Shown in pieces: positions 41,771-51,227 of a stretch of DNA of 64,000 nucleotides. Source of the stretch: Aromatoleum evansii (lineage in GTDB: Bacteria; Pseudomonadota; Gammaproteobacteria; Burkholderiales; Rhodocyclaceae); NCBI RefSeq assembly GCF_012910805.1, contig NZ_WTVK01000022.1:24140-88139 (forward strand). Direction: 5' to 3'. How positions within the stretch are numbered: position 1 is the stretch's first letter; every line of letters starts with the position of its first letter. A model generated the notes under the pieces. The model made no database searches. It worked only from the letters and a program-made list of their open reading frames with translations, and was not told the origin of the DNA. Both the position numbers and the translations under genes were made by a program.

Positions 41771-44700
41771 ATGGCGACATACACCGGCACGCCACAGGCG
41801 GACTCCCTCAAGGGCGGCGTGGGCGACGACCAACTCTGGGGGCGCGACGGCAATGACACCCTCGACGGCGGCGCAGGCAACGACACGCTCTACGGCGAGA
41901 TGGGCAATGACACGCTGCGTGGCGGAAACGGCAACGACCTGCTCGATGGCGGCAGCGGTGCCGACAACATGGCGGGTGGAACCGGCAACGACACATACGT
42001 CGTCGATAATGCCGCAGACGTGGTTACCGAGTCGCTAAACCAGGGTACCGACACAGTTCTGAGCAGCGTCAGCTATGCGCTGGGAGCGAACCTCGAGAAC
42101 CTTTCCCTGACGGGAGCGGAGAATCTCAACGCGACCGGCAACACCGCCGCGAACGTACTTACCGGTAATGCCGGAAACAATATTCTCGACGGCAAGGCAG
42201 GCGCCGACCAGCTCGACGGTGGCGCGGGCAACGACACGCTGCTGGGCGGCACGGGCAACGACACCTACCTGTTCGGGCGCGGCGACGGTGTGGATACGAT
42301 CAGCGACTCGGACACGACCGCGGGCAACGTGGACACCATCCGCTTCGAAGCCGGAATCACGCCGCAGGACGTGCAGCTCTATCGTGACAGCGCCAGCAAC
42401 CTGTACCTGGTGCTGGGCGGCACGGGCGACCGGGTGGTGGTGAGCGGCTGGTTCGCCTCCGTGTCCAATCGCGTCGAGCAGGTGCAGTTCGCCGACGGCA
42501 CGACCTGGAATGCTGATGTGCTCGCTGCGGCGGCGTTTGCGATCGAGGGCAGCGCCTTTGGCGAGGGGCTCAACGGCAACGGGTCAGCAAACCTGATCTT
42601 CGGGCGAGACGGCGACGATGTTCTGTCCGGCCAGGACGGCAACGACTTGCTGCTCGGCGAGGGTGGCAAGGACACGCTCTTTGGCGGTGCCGGCAACGAC
42701 GCGATGGAAGGCGGAGCGGGCAACGACGTGCTGCGGGGCGACTGGGGCGCCGACGTGCTCAACGGCGGCCAGGGCGACGACTTCCTGGGGGGGGACGGCG
42801 GCTCGGACACCTATGTCTTCAACCGCGGCGACGGCCAGGACACGATTTACGACTTCGAAGACTGGCGCTCGACGGCAGTCGACACACTCGCCTTCGGCGC
42901 GGGCATCAAGCCCAGTGACGTGACGCTGACGCGCATCGGCACGGAAGAAGGCTCGCTGAAGCTGTCGATCAACGGCAGCACCGACAGCATCACGGTCGCC
43001 AACTGGTTCATCGGCACCGAGTACCGCATCGAGCAGGTGAGCTTCGCCGACGGCACTGTCTGGGACACGGCGACGCTGGCGGCTGCGCCGTGGGAGGTGC
43101 TGACGGCGCCGATCGTGGGCACGGACAACGGCGAAATCCTTAATGGACGCAACGGTGGGGACGAGACGCTCGAGGCCCGCGGCGGCAACGACATCGTGTA
43201 CGGCTATGCCGGCAATGACGTACTGCGCGGCGAGGCGGGCAACGACACGCTCTATGGCGGTGCCGGTAACGACGTCCTCGAAGGCGGTGAAGGCAACGAC
43301 GCGCTGCGTGGGGACTGGGGCGCCGACGTGCTCAACGGGGGGCAAGGTGACGACTTCCTGGGGGGAGACGGCGGTTCGGACTCCTATGTCTTCAACCGCG
43401 GCGATGGCCAGGACACGATCTACGACTTTGAAGACTGGCGCTCGACCGCGGTCGACACCATCGCCTTCGGTGCTGGTATCGATCCCGCGGACGTGACCCT
43501 CGTACGCCCGAGCGCGGCGACCAACCACCTCAAGCTGATCATCAACGGCACCACCGACAGCATTACGGTCAGCAACTGGTTCATCGGCACTGAGTACCGC
43601 ATCGAGCAGGTGACCTTCGCCAACGGCACCGTGTGGAATACCGACTTCCTCGCCGCGGCGCCGATCGCCATCGACGGCACCGAGGGCAACGACACGCTCC
43701 ACGGCGATGCCGCGAACAATCTCATCTCCGGCCTGGGCGGCGATGACGCGCTATACGGCTATGGCGGCGTCGACCAGCTCGATGGCGGGGCGGGCAACGA
43801 CACGCTCGATGGCGGGGCGGGCAACGATACCTATGTCTTCGGGCGTGGCGACGGTGTGGACACGATCAGCGACTCGGACACGACCGCGGGCAACGTGGAC
43901 ACCATCCGCTTCGAGGCCGGAATCACCCCGCAGGACGTGCAGCTGTATCGTGACAGCGCCAGCAACCTGTACCTTGTGCTGGGCGGCACGGGCGACCGGG
44001 TGATGGTGAGCGGCTGGTTCGCCTCCGAGGCCAATCGGGTCGAGCAGGTGCAGTTCGCCGACGGCACGACCTGGAATGCTGATGTGCTCGCTGCGGCGGC
44101 GTTTGCGATCGAGGGCAGCGCCTTTGGCGAGGGGCTCAACGGCAACGGGTCGGCAAACCTGATCTTCGGGCGAGACGGCGACGATGTTCTGTCCGGCCAG
44201 GACGGCAACGACTTGCTGCTCGGCGAGGGTGGCAAGGACACGCTCTTTGGCGGTGCCGGCAACGACGCGATGGAAGGCGGAGCGGGCAACGACGTGCTGC
44301 GGGGCGACTGGGGCGCCGACGTGCTCAACGGCGGCCAGGGCGACGACTTCCTGGGGGGGGACGGCGGCTCGGACACCTATGTCTTCAACCGCGGCGACGG
44401 CCAGGACACGATTTACGACTTCGAAGACTGGCGCTCGACGGCAGTCGACACACTCGCCTTCGGCGCGGGCATCAAGCCCAGTGACGTGACGCTGACGCGC
44501 ATCGGCACGGAAGAAGGCTCGCTGAAGCTGTCGATCAACGGCAGCACCGACAGCATCACGGTCGCCAACTGGTTCATCGGCACCGAGTACCGCATCGAGC
44601 AGGTGAGCTTCGCCGACGGCACTGTCTGGGACACGGCGACGCTGGCGGCTGCGCCGTGGGAGGTGCTGACGGCGCCGATCGTGGGCACGGACAACGGCGA

Positions 44701-47638
44701 AATCCTCAAGGGACGCAACGGTGGGGACGAGACGCTCGAGGCCCGCGGCGGCAACGACCTGGTGTACGGCTACGCGGGCAATGACGTACTGCGCGGCGAG
44801 GCGGGCAACGACACGCTTTATGGCGGTGCCGGCAACGACGTGATGGAAGGCGGCGAAGGCGATGACGTCCTCTATGGCGACTATGATGCCGTGGCCGGGG
44901 CCGACACCCTGAACGGCGGCCTGGGCAACGACATCCTCGCGGGCGGGGAGGGCGCCGACACCTACCTGTTCAACCTCGGCGATGGCCAGGACTTCATCGA
45001 CGACTACGCCGACTGGCGCTCGACCGCGGTCGACACCATCGCCTTCGGCGCGGGTATCGATCCGGCCGACGTGACCATCCTGCGTCCGGCCACCGCGACG
45101 AATCAGCTCAAGCTGGTCATCAACGGCACGTCCGACAGCATCACCGTCCACAACTGGTTCCTGGGCCTGGGCAACCGCATCGAGCAGGTCACCTTCGCCG
45201 ACGGCACGGTGTGGAATGCCGATTTCCTCGCCGCGGCGCCGATCGCCATCGACGGCACCGAGGGCAACGATACGCTCCAGGGCGATGCCGCAAACAATCT
45301 CATCTCCGGCCTGGGCGGCGATGACGCGCTATACGGCCATGGCGGCGCCGACCAGCTCGACGGCGGTGCGGGCAACGACACGCTCGATGGCGGCGCCGGT
45401 GCCGATACGCTCAAAGGAGGCGACGGCGACGACCGCTATATCGTCGACAACGTCGGCGACGTGGTGATCGAGACAGTCCCTGCCGCCGCTCCCGGCACCA
45501 CTGCGCCTGCGATCGCGCTCATTTCACGCGACGGGACCGGCGACCAGCTTGCCGCGACCTTCGAAGGGCGCATTGGCGTGTCCGCCGACGGCCGCTACGT
45601 CGTGTTCGGCGCGCAATACGCGGGTAGCAGTGGAATTGTCTTGAAGGACACCGAGAGCGGGGCGTTGAGCTACATCGCGAGCGGCAGCGAGAAGAGCATT
45701 TCTGCCGACGGCCGGTACGTCGTATTTTCCAGCGCCGATTCGACCCTCGTTGCCGGTGACACCAACGGCACGGACGACATCTTCGTCAAAGACACGCAAA
45801 CGGGCCAGGTCGTCCGGGTCTCGGCCAGCGTTACCGGCGAAGAGGCCAATTCGTATAGCGAATACGCGCAGATCAGCGCCGACGGCAAGTACGTGGCCTT
45901 TGTCAGTAGTGCGAGCAACCTGGTTGCCGGCGACACCAATGGCGAGGTCGACGTCTTCCGCAAGAATCTGGAAACCGGCGAAATTGTCCGCCTGTCGGAT
46001 ACGCCTGCCGGCACGGATGGCAACAGCTATGTTGGTACAGTGACTGCAATCTCGGACGACGGTCGGTTCGTTACCTTCGAAAGCCGTTCCTCCAATCTCG
46101 TTGATGGTGACACCAACAACACTTCGGATGTGTTCCTCGCCGATGCGGAGCTGGATACGGTGATCCGTGTCTCGACCACGTCGAGTGGCGCGGAAGGCAA
46201 CGACAGCAGCGGCTATCCGGAAATCTCGGCCGACGGACGTTACGTTGTCTTCGATTCTGACGCCCAACTCGTCGAGGGCGACACACCCGACACGGCCGAC
46301 ATTTTCCGCAAGGATACGGTGACAGGCGAAGTCCTCCGGGTGTCCACAAGCTTCGACGGCTCGGCACATGACTATGGGAATTACATTCCCGACGTGTCGG
46401 CTGACGGCCGCTTTGTCGTTTTCCAGAGCAGTTCGACCAGACTCGTTGCCGGTGACACGAACGCTGCTCCCGACATCTTTGTCAAGGACATGCTCACCGG
46501 GGAGCTTGCGCGGGTATCGGTAAGTGCAACCGGAGAGCAGGCGAATTCGTGGAGCAACAGTCCCAAGATTTCGGCTGATGGCCGGCTCATCACCTTTGTC
46601 AGTGATGCCAGCAACCTGGTCGAGGGCGACAGCAACGCCGGCGTCGACCTTTTCCAGGTCGCCAATCCCTTCCTTGCAGACATTCCGGAGAGCCACGATG
46701 TGGTCGAGGCATCGATCTCCTACTCGCTGACCGATCAGGTCGAAAACCTCGTGCTTACCGGGACGGCCAGCATCGACGGTACCGGCAATGCCCTGGACAA
46801 TGAAATCGTCGGCAATGCCGCAGCGAACACCTTGCTCGGAGCCGGGGGCGATGACGTGCTGCGTGGAGGAGCCGGCAATGATCTGATCGTTGGCGCCGAT
46901 GGTGTCGATATCCTCGAAGGCGGTAGTGAGCAAGATATCCTGGGCGGCGCAGACAACCACGATGCCATGTTCGGCGGAACCGGGTCGGACCATATCTACC
47001 TTTATCAGGGAGATGTGGTTGCTGGTGGTGCCGGCGTCGATTGGGTGAACTTCAATGAGGGAGCCGATGTCGCGCTGTTCAATCGTGGCGACGGGGCCGA
47101 CATGTTCGTTGCAGACGGCGCAGCTCAGGACACGCTCTCGCTCGGAACGGGCATCAGCTACTCCGACCTGGCCCTGCGCCGTGATGCGGACAACCTGATT
47201 CTCGATGTCGGTTCAGGGGAAAGCATCACGCTGCTGGACTGGTACGCTCCCGCGAATTTGCGCAGTGTTGCCAATCTGCAGGTGATTTCCGAGGCCATGG
47301 CCGGCTTCGATGCCGCCGGTGCCGATCCGCTACTCGACAGCAAAGTCGAACAGTTCGATTTTGCGGGCCTCGCAGCCCGCTTCGATCAGGAAATGGCCGC
47401 TAATCCGGCCCTGACGAGCTGGAACCTGTCATCGGCCCTGCTCGAGTTCCATGTGTCGGGCAGCGATACCGCCGCGATCGGGGGCGATCTGGCCTACCAG
47501 TATGGCAAGAACGGCACCTTGGCCGGAATCGGGGTCGGTGCGGCGCAGTCTGTCCTTGGCGACGCACAGTTCGGTGTGGCGGCGCAGACGCTACAACCGC
47601 TCGCTCAGTTGCAGGAGGGCGTGGTCAAGCTGAGCTGA
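41771..47638 (+). CDS. Large RTX protein with TolB-like propeller, type I secreted
   Basis: A 1955-residue acidic repeat protein. The ATG at 41771 has AAAGGA 8 bp upstream; the TTG at 41702 is less likely. From residue 4 onward there are many calcium-binding nonapeptides of GGxGNDxLx type, in blocks separated by about six modules of the hemolysin-related kind (for example GITPQDVQLYRDSASNLYLV, then a VQFADGTTWNADVL tail). A 522-residue unit is duplicated almost identically. Residues about 1240-1640 form seven ISADGRYVVF...LVAGDTNxxxDIFVKD repeats, a TolB/PD40-like beta-propeller. More RTX repeats and a C-terminal secretion-like tail follow (ALLEFHVSGSDTAAIGGDLAYQYGKNG). Probably a secreted adhesin or matrix protein; no enzyme domain is seen. 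Confidence 0.9.
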   Translation: MATYTGTPQADSLKGGVGDDQLWGRDGNDTLDGGAGNDTLYGEMGNDTLRGGNGNDLLDGGSGADNMAGGTGNDTYVVDNAADVVTESLNQGTDTVLSSVSYALGANLENLSLTGAENLNATGNTAANVLTGNAGNNILDGKAGADQLDGGAGNDTLLGGTGNDTYLFGRGDGVDTISDSDTTAGNVDTIRFEAGITPQDVQLYRDSASNLYLVLGGTGDRVVVSGWFASVSNRVEQVQFADGTTWNADVLAAAAFAIEGSAFGEGLNGNGSANLIFGRDGDDVLSGQDGNDLLLGEGGKDTLFGGAGNDAMEGGAGNDVLRGDWGADVLNGGQGDDFLGGDGGSDTYVFNRGDGQDTIYDFEDWRSTAVDTLAFGAGIKPSDVTLTRIGTEEGSLKLSINGSTDSITVANWFIGTEYRIEQVSFADGTVWDTATLAAAPWEVLTAPIVGTDNGEILNGRNGGDETLEARGGNDIVYGYAGNDVLRGEAGNDTLYGGAGNDVLEGGEGNDALRGDWGADVLNGGQGDDFLGGDGGSDSYVFNRGDGQDTIYDFEDWRSTAVDTIAFGAGIDPADVTLVRPSAATNHLKLIINGTTDSITVSNWFIGTEYRIEQVTFANGTVWNTDFLAAAPIAIDGTEGNDTLHGDAANNLISGLGGDDALYGYGGVDQLDGGAGNDTLDGGAGNDTYVFGRGDGVDTISDSDTTAGNVDTIRFEAGITPQDVQLYRDSASNLYLVLGGTGDRVMVSGWFASEANRVEQVQFADGTTWNADVLAAAAFAIEGSAFGEGLNGNGSANLIFGRDGDDVLSGQDGNDLLLGEGGKDTLFGGAGNDAMEGGAGNDVLRGDWGADVLNGGQGDDFLGGDGGSDTYVFNRGDGQDTIYDFEDWRSTAVDTLAFGAGIKPSDVTLTRIGTEEGSLKLSINGSTDSITVANWFIGTEYRIEQVSFADGTVWDTATLAAAPWEVLTAPIVGTDNGEILKGRNGGDETLEARGGNDLVYGYAGNDVLRGEAGNDTLYGGAGNDVMEGGEGDDVLYGDYDAVAGADTLNGGLGNDILAGGEGADTYLFNLGDGQDFIDDYADWRSTAVDTIAFGAGIDPADVTILRPATATNQLKLVINGTSDSITVHNWFLGLGNRIEQVTFADGTVWNADFLAAAPIAIDGTEGNDTLQGDAANNLISGLGGDDALYGHGGADQLDGGAGNDTLDGGAGADTLKGGDGDDRYIVDNVGDVVIETVPAAAPGTTAPAIALISRDGTGDQLAATFEGRIGVSADGRYVVFGAQYAGSSGIVLKDTESGALSYIASGSEKSISADGRYVVFSSADSTLVAGDTNGTDDIFVKDTQTGQVVRVSASVTGEEANSYSEYAQISADGKYVAFVSSASNLVAGDTNGEVDVFRKNLETGEIVRLSDTPAGTDGNSYVGTVTAISDDGRFVTFESRSSNLVDGDTNNTSDVFLADAELDTVIRVSTTSSGAEGNDSSGYPEISADGRYVVFDSDAQLVEGDTPDTADIFRKDTVTGEVLRVSTSFDGSAHDYGNYIPDVSADGRFVVFQSSSTRLVAGDTNAAPDIFVKDMLTGELARVSVSATGEQANSWSNSPKISADGRLITFVSDASNLVEGDSNAGVDLFQVANPFLADIPESHDVVEASISYSLTDQVENLVLTGTASIDGTGNALDNEIVGNAAANTLLGAGGDDVLRGGAGNDLIVGADGVDILEGGSEQDILGGADNHDAMFGGTGSDHIYLYQGDVVAGGAGVDWVNFNEGADVALFNRGDGADMFVADGAAQDTLSLGTGISYSDLALRRDADNLILDVGSGESITLLDWYAPANLRSVANLQVISEAMAGFDAAGADPLLDSKVEQFDFAGLAARFDQEMAANPALTSWNLSSALLEFHVSGSDTAAIGGDLAYQYGKNGTLAGIGVGAAQSVLGDAQFGVAAQTLQPLAQLQEGVVKLS
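42260..44866 (+). repeat. Tandem 1,566-bp duplication inside the RTX gene
   Basis: Bases from about 42260 to 43300 recur 1,566 bp later at about 43826-44866. Within 42540-43140 the two copies differ at only a few positions by eye. A further related block (43650-43790) recurs at about 45222-45361. The period is a multiple of three, so the frame is kept. Confidence 0.85.
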
Positions 47639-47652
47639 AAGACATGACCGGA

Positions 47653-47680
47653 GGCGCCGGTCGTTCGGCCGGCGCCGTTT
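47653..47680 (+). terminator. Possible terminator between the RTX gene and the HlyD-like gene
   Basis: GGCGCCGG/CCGGCGCC, 8-bp stem with 8-base loop, then GTTTG. It may reduce read-through after the highly expressed structural gene. Confidence 0.45.
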
Positions 47681-47700
47681 GCCCATTTGATGATTGATTC

Positions 47701-49059
47701 ATGCCCAATCTGAGCCGTGTATGTAGTTTGAAGGCCGAGGCCGGCGAGTTCGCGCCCGGCCTGTTGCGTTTTGACGCTCCTCCGTCGCCATTCCCGCGAG
47801 CGGTGATTCTCGTACTGGTGTCATTGCTCGCCGCGCTGATCCTCTGGGCCTGGTTCGGCAAGCTGGATGTGGTGGCGGTCGCCAATGGACGCCTGATCCC
47901 CGTCGGACAACTGAAGGTCGTGCAGCCGCCCGAGTCCGGAATCGTCACCGAGCTTCTGGTGCGGGAGGGTGACCGGGTGGCGGCCGGGCAGGTCTTGATG
48001 CGGATGGACCCCTTGCTCAACGAGGCGGATCGCAAGTCGGTGACCGCCGAGTTCATGCACAAATCCTTGCAGTTGCGGCGTATCGACGCTGAGTTGTCCG
48101 GCGAGGCGCTGAAGCCGGGCGCCGACGATCCTCCGGCCCTCCACCTGGAATATGCCCGGCAACTTGCCGCGAATCGGCAAGCGCTGGACGATGCCTTGGC
48201 GCAGGAGGCCTCGAATCTCGAACGCGCCCGGCAGGAGTTGGCGGCGGCCGAGCAGATCAGGCGGAAGCTGGAGGCGACTCTGCCGGCTTATCAGGCGAGT
48301 GAAGAGGCATTCAGCCGGCTTGCAAAGGACGGATACGCGGGAAACCTGGCGGCCATGGACCGACAGCGTCTGCGTATCGAGCGGGAGCAGGATCTGCGTG
48401 CGCAGGAGCATACGATTACCTCGCATCGCGCGGCAATCGAGCAGTCGGAGCGGCGATTGAAGGAGATGAAATCGCAGCATCGTCAACAGTTGCTCCGGGA
48501 ACGCGTTGACGTCTCGGCTGCTTACCAACGGCTGGAGCAGGAGGTGCGCAAGCTCGAGCACCGGGGGACGCTGCTGGAACTGAAGGCGCCGAGTGCCGGG
48601 ATCGTGAAGGATCTTGCAACCCACACGGAGGGAACGGTAGTTGCGCCGGGCACCGTGTTGATGACGGTTGTGCCCGACAGCGATCCACTGGTGGGGGAGG
48701 TGTGGATCGATAACCAGGACATCGGCTTCGTTCACCCGGGACAGGAGGTGCAACTCAAGCTGGCAGCCTTCGCATTCCAGAAATACGGCATGGTCCGCGG
48801 AAGTGTGAAACATGTGAGCCCCGATGCGACGGAACCCGGAAAGGGGGCGGCGGACGGTTCGGGCCGGGCGCAGGGGGCGCCGATGTATCGAGCACTGATT
48901 GCATTGCCCTCACCCGTGCTCGTAGCCGATGGACGGGACTATCCGCTGACGACGGGTATGCAGGTCACAGCCGAGATCAGGATCGCTGAACGGACCGTGC
49001 TGGAGTATGTGTTTTCGCCCGTCGGTGGTGCATTCCATGAAGCTGCACGCGAGCGATAA
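47701..49059 (+). CDS. Type I secretion membrane fusion protein (HlyD family)
   Basis: A 452-residue adaptor with one membrane helix near residues 35-60 (VILVLVSLLAALILWAWFG). The first lipoyl half-motif is near 75-100 (NGRLIPVGQLKVVQPPESGIVTELLVREGDRV), then a long coiled coil (about 120-280). The second lipoyl half is LELKAPSAGIVKDLATHTEGTVVAPG and the C-terminal beta-barrel ends TAEIRIAERTVLEYVFSPV. It links the exporter to an outer-membrane channel encoded elsewhere. Last gene of the secretion locus. Confidence 0.92.
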   Translation: MPNLSRVCSLKAEAGEFAPGLLRFDAPPSPFPRAVILVLVSLLAALILWAWFGKLDVVAVANGRLIPVGQLKVVQPPESGIVTELLVREGDRVAAGQVLMRMDPLLNEADRKSVTAEFMHKSLQLRRIDAELSGEALKPGADDPPALHLEYARQLAANRQALDDALAQEASNLERARQELAAAEQIRRKLEATLPAYQASEEAFSRLAKDGYAGNLAAMDRQRLRIEREQDLRAQEHTITSHRAAIEQSERRLKEMKSQHRQQLLRERVDVSAAYQRLEQEVRKLEHRGTLLELKAPSAGIVKDLATHTEGTVVAPGTVLMTVVPDSDPLVGEVWIDNQDIGFVHPGQEVQLKLAAFAFQKYGMVRGSVKHVSPDATEPGKGAADGSGRAQGAPMYRALIALPSPVLVADGRDYPLTTGMQVTAEIRIAERTVLEYVFSPVGGAFHEAARER

Positions 49060-49392
49060 GCCGCTATGTAGCATGGTCGGGCGCGTGAGCAGCCTGTCGA
49101 ACACGGCCGTCTGAGGTCGGTCGGCGGGCGTCGCGATGATAAGCATCGCCGATCGGCGGTGCTCCCATTGCAGCCCTTTCGGGGTACTGGCAAGCGCTCC
49201 GTTTGATAAGACGTCTGATTGAAGAGTGGTTTTATAGCGTCTCCAATCCTGCTCATCTATAGGGAGATTGATCTAGCCAAACAGGCCCTCATACCGATTT
49301 CTGCATAGATGCCATCCGTCTATTGTTCAAACCGTGGAAACGCAGTTCGGAAGCAGCGATACCCGTAAGGATGACCAATCAGGAAGGAGGCT
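49060..49392. other. Intergenic gap before the diheme cytochrome gene
   Basis: No gene is supported. A weak hairpin GCATCGCC-GATC-GGCGGTGC (49143-49162, one mismatch) could end the secretion operon. The second half is AT-richer, with TTGAAG and TTTATAGC words that might be promoter parts. Confidence 0.35.
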
Positions 49393-50415
49393 ATGATGAG
49401 CGCGAAACTGAATGCAGTGGCGGTCGCCCTGGCGGCAATCGCGGGAACTTCGATCGCAGCCGAACCGGCCCAGCCGGCGCCTGCAGCACCCGCAGCGGCC
49501 GCACCTGCAGCACCGGCGGCGTATCCGTGGGTCGTTCCCGACGTCGAAAAGCTGCCCAACGACAAGTATGGCCAGATGGTGCGCATGGGCCGCGATCTCG
49601 TGCTGAAGACCTACCAGTTCATCGGCCCTGAAGTTGCCGATCCCGCCAAGCGTTTTGCGGGCAACAACCTGGCCTGCGGATCCTGCCATATCGATGGCGG
49701 CACGAAGAAGGACGGCAACGGGTTTGTCGGCACTTACATCGGTTACCCGGGATACAAGGCGCGCGAAAACGCCGTGCAGACGATGGAAGATCGCATCAAC
49801 GGCTGCATGGAGCGTTCAATGAACGGGCGCCCGCTTCCGCTCGATAGCGTCGAGATGAAGGCGGTGATGACCTATATGCACTTCATGTCGTCGAACGTGC
49901 CGGTCGGCGCGAACGTGGCCGGCCTGGGGCTGCCGAAACCGAGCAAATTCCCGGATCGGGCGGCCGATCCGGTCCAGGGCAAGCAGGTCTATGATCAGTT
50001 CTGCGTGGCGTGTCATGGCCCGGAAGGCCAGGGCGTGCGCGTGGGGCAGGCCGGTGATGCGCAAGGTTATGTCAATCCGCCGTTGTGGGGGGCGGACAGC
50101 TACAACAACGGTGCAGGCATGAACCGCGTGATCATGGCCGCGCGCTTCATCCGCAACAACATGCCCAAGGGCATCACCGCGGATGCGCCGGTCCTGACCG
50201 AGGAGCAGGCTTTCGATGTGGCAGCCTACATCAACAGCCAGCCGAGGCCGACAAAGGCCAACCTGGACGTGGATTTCCCGGCGCGCTTCAACAAGCCGGT
50301 CGATGCGCACTTCCCGCCTTATCGCGATGGCTTTACCCCCGAGCAGCACAAGTACGGGCCCTTCAAGCCTATCATCGAAGCGATGAAGAAGGAGACCGCG
50401 GCGGCGAAGAAGTAA
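49393..50415 (+). CDS. Diheme cytochrome c, thiosulfate dehydrogenase (TsdA)-like
   Basis: A 340-residue periplasmic cytochrome with signal peptide (about 1-22) and an Ala/Pro-rich linker. Two heme sites are visible: CGSCH in NNLACGSCHIDGG and CVACH in YDQFCVACHGPEG. Between them the segment DRINGCMERSMNGRPLPLDS matches the TsdA region whose Cys ligates the active-site heme iron, supporting thiosulfate-to-tetrathionate or a related reaction. The C-terminal 60 residues (VDFPARFNKPVDAHFPPYRDGF) are also found in this family. A strong AGGAAGGAGG ribosome site precedes the ATGATG. It is a single gene with its own terminator. Electron transfer without thiosulfate chemistry remains possible. Confidence 0.82.
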   Translation: MMSAKLNAVAVALAAIAGTSIAAEPAQPAPAAPAAAAPAAPAAYPWVVPDVEKLPNDKYGQMVRMGRDLVLKTYQFIGPEVADPAKRFAGNNLACGSCHIDGGTKKDGNGFVGTYIGYPGYKARENAVQTMEDRINGCMERSMNGRPLPLDSVEMKAVMTYMHFMSSNVPVGANVAGLGLPKPSKFPDRAADPVQGKQVYDQFCVACHGPEGQGVRVGQAGDAQGYVNPPLWGADSYNNGAGMNRVIMAARFIRNNMPKGITADAPVLTEEQAFDVAAYINSQPRPTKANLDVDFPARFNKPVDAHFPPYRDGFTPEQHKYGPFKPIIEAMKKETAAAKK

Positions 50416-50440
50416 GCGCGCTTGCAGCCAAGGGCTTCAA

Positions 50441-50470
50441 GGGCCGGATGCCAGGGCATCCGGCCCTTTT
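50441..50470 (+). terminator. Intrinsic terminator after the diheme cytochrome gene
   Basis: GGGCCGGATGCC/GGCATCCGGCCC, a 12-bp stem with a 2-base apex, followed by TTTT. Confidence 0.85.
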
Positions 50471-50545
50471 GCATCGGGAGGAGCGGCGAAGGGCTCGCCG
50501 GGCTCTGCTAAAATCGCGGCCCCGCAGCCTCATCGAGCCCGCAGC

Positions 50546-51142
50546 ATGGTGAACCTGTCCGTCCTCCACCGGCAACTGGCCTTCCTGCAGGAGATCGACC
50601 GCCTCAAGAGCGTCGTGCGCCTGTCGCCGCTGATCGATCGCTCGCGGCGCGAGAACAGCGCCGAGCATTCCTGGCATCTCGCGATGTACGCGCTGGTGCT
50701 GGCCGAGCATGCCGCCGGCACGGTCGATGTGGTGCGCGTCGTCAAGATGCTGCTGATCCATGACATCGTCGAGATCGACGCGGGTGATGTGCCCTTCCAC
50801 GTTCCGTCGACCCACGCCGGGCAGGCCGAGCGCGAGCGGCTGGCCGCCGAGCGCATCTTCGGACTGCTGCCGGAAGGGCAGGCCGCCGAATTCCGCGAGC
50901 TGTGGTTCGAGTTCGAGGCAGCCGAGAGCGACGACGCAAAGTTCGCCAAGGCGCTCGACCGCTTCCAGCCGATGCTGCACAACGCCGCGACCGACGGCGG
51001 CACCTGGGTCGAGTGCGCGGTGACGCTGGATCAGGTCGAGGCCCGCTGCCGTCCGCCCATCGAGCGCGGCGCGCCGGCCTTGTGGGCGGTGGCGGCGCAA
51101 CTCGCGGAAGCGCACTTCCGCGAACCTCCGCAGGATCGGTAG
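50546..51142 (+). CDS. HD-domain hydrolase (YfbR/HDDC2-like nucleotidase)
   Basis: A 198-residue HD-superfamily metal-dependent phosphohydrolase. Metal ligands are the His of ENSAEHSWHLA, the HD pair in LLIHDIVEIDAGD, and a later Asp in KFAKALDRFQPML. The whole pattern (RxEnSAEHSW, HD.vEi.aGD, aDr.qp) is that of YfbR/HDDC2 5'-deoxynucleotidases. Predicted to hydrolyse deoxynucleoside monophosphates in the cytoplasm. Single gene, followed by a REP-type arm. Confidence 0.85.
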   Translation: MVNLSVLHRQLAFLQEIDRLKSVVRLSPLIDRSRRENSAEHSWHLAMYALVLAEHAAGTVDVVRVVKMLLIHDIVEIDAGDVPFHVPSTHAGQAERERLAAERIFGLLPEGQAAEFRELWFEFEAAESDDAKFAKALDRFQPMLHNAATDGGTWVECAVTLDQVEARCRPPIERGAPALWAVAAQLAEAHFREPPQDR

Positions 51143-51167
51143 CGCAGGCAGTCGGAGCCCTGCGCCT

Positions 51168-51194
51168 GCCCTTCGACGAGCTCAGGGCGAACGG
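51168..51194 (+). repeat. Single arm of the CTTCGAC-GAGCTCAGGGCGAAC REP-type element
   Basis: This 27-bp word is nearly the reverse complement of the left arm of the palindrome at 25640-25706. It lies between convergent genes. Confidence 0.65.
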
Positions 51195-51227
51195 CGGTAT
51201 CGGATTGCCGACTCGATCGTCAGGACA

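Noticed and set aside
43751..45151. 466-codon minus-strand frame inside the RTX gene
   Set aside because: Its internal repetition only reflects the repeats of the RTX gene.
41771..47638. Possible CRISPR-like or satellite array because of the many short repeats
   Set aside because: The repeats encode calcium-binding nonapeptides in one open frame; there are no constant direct repeats with unique spacers.
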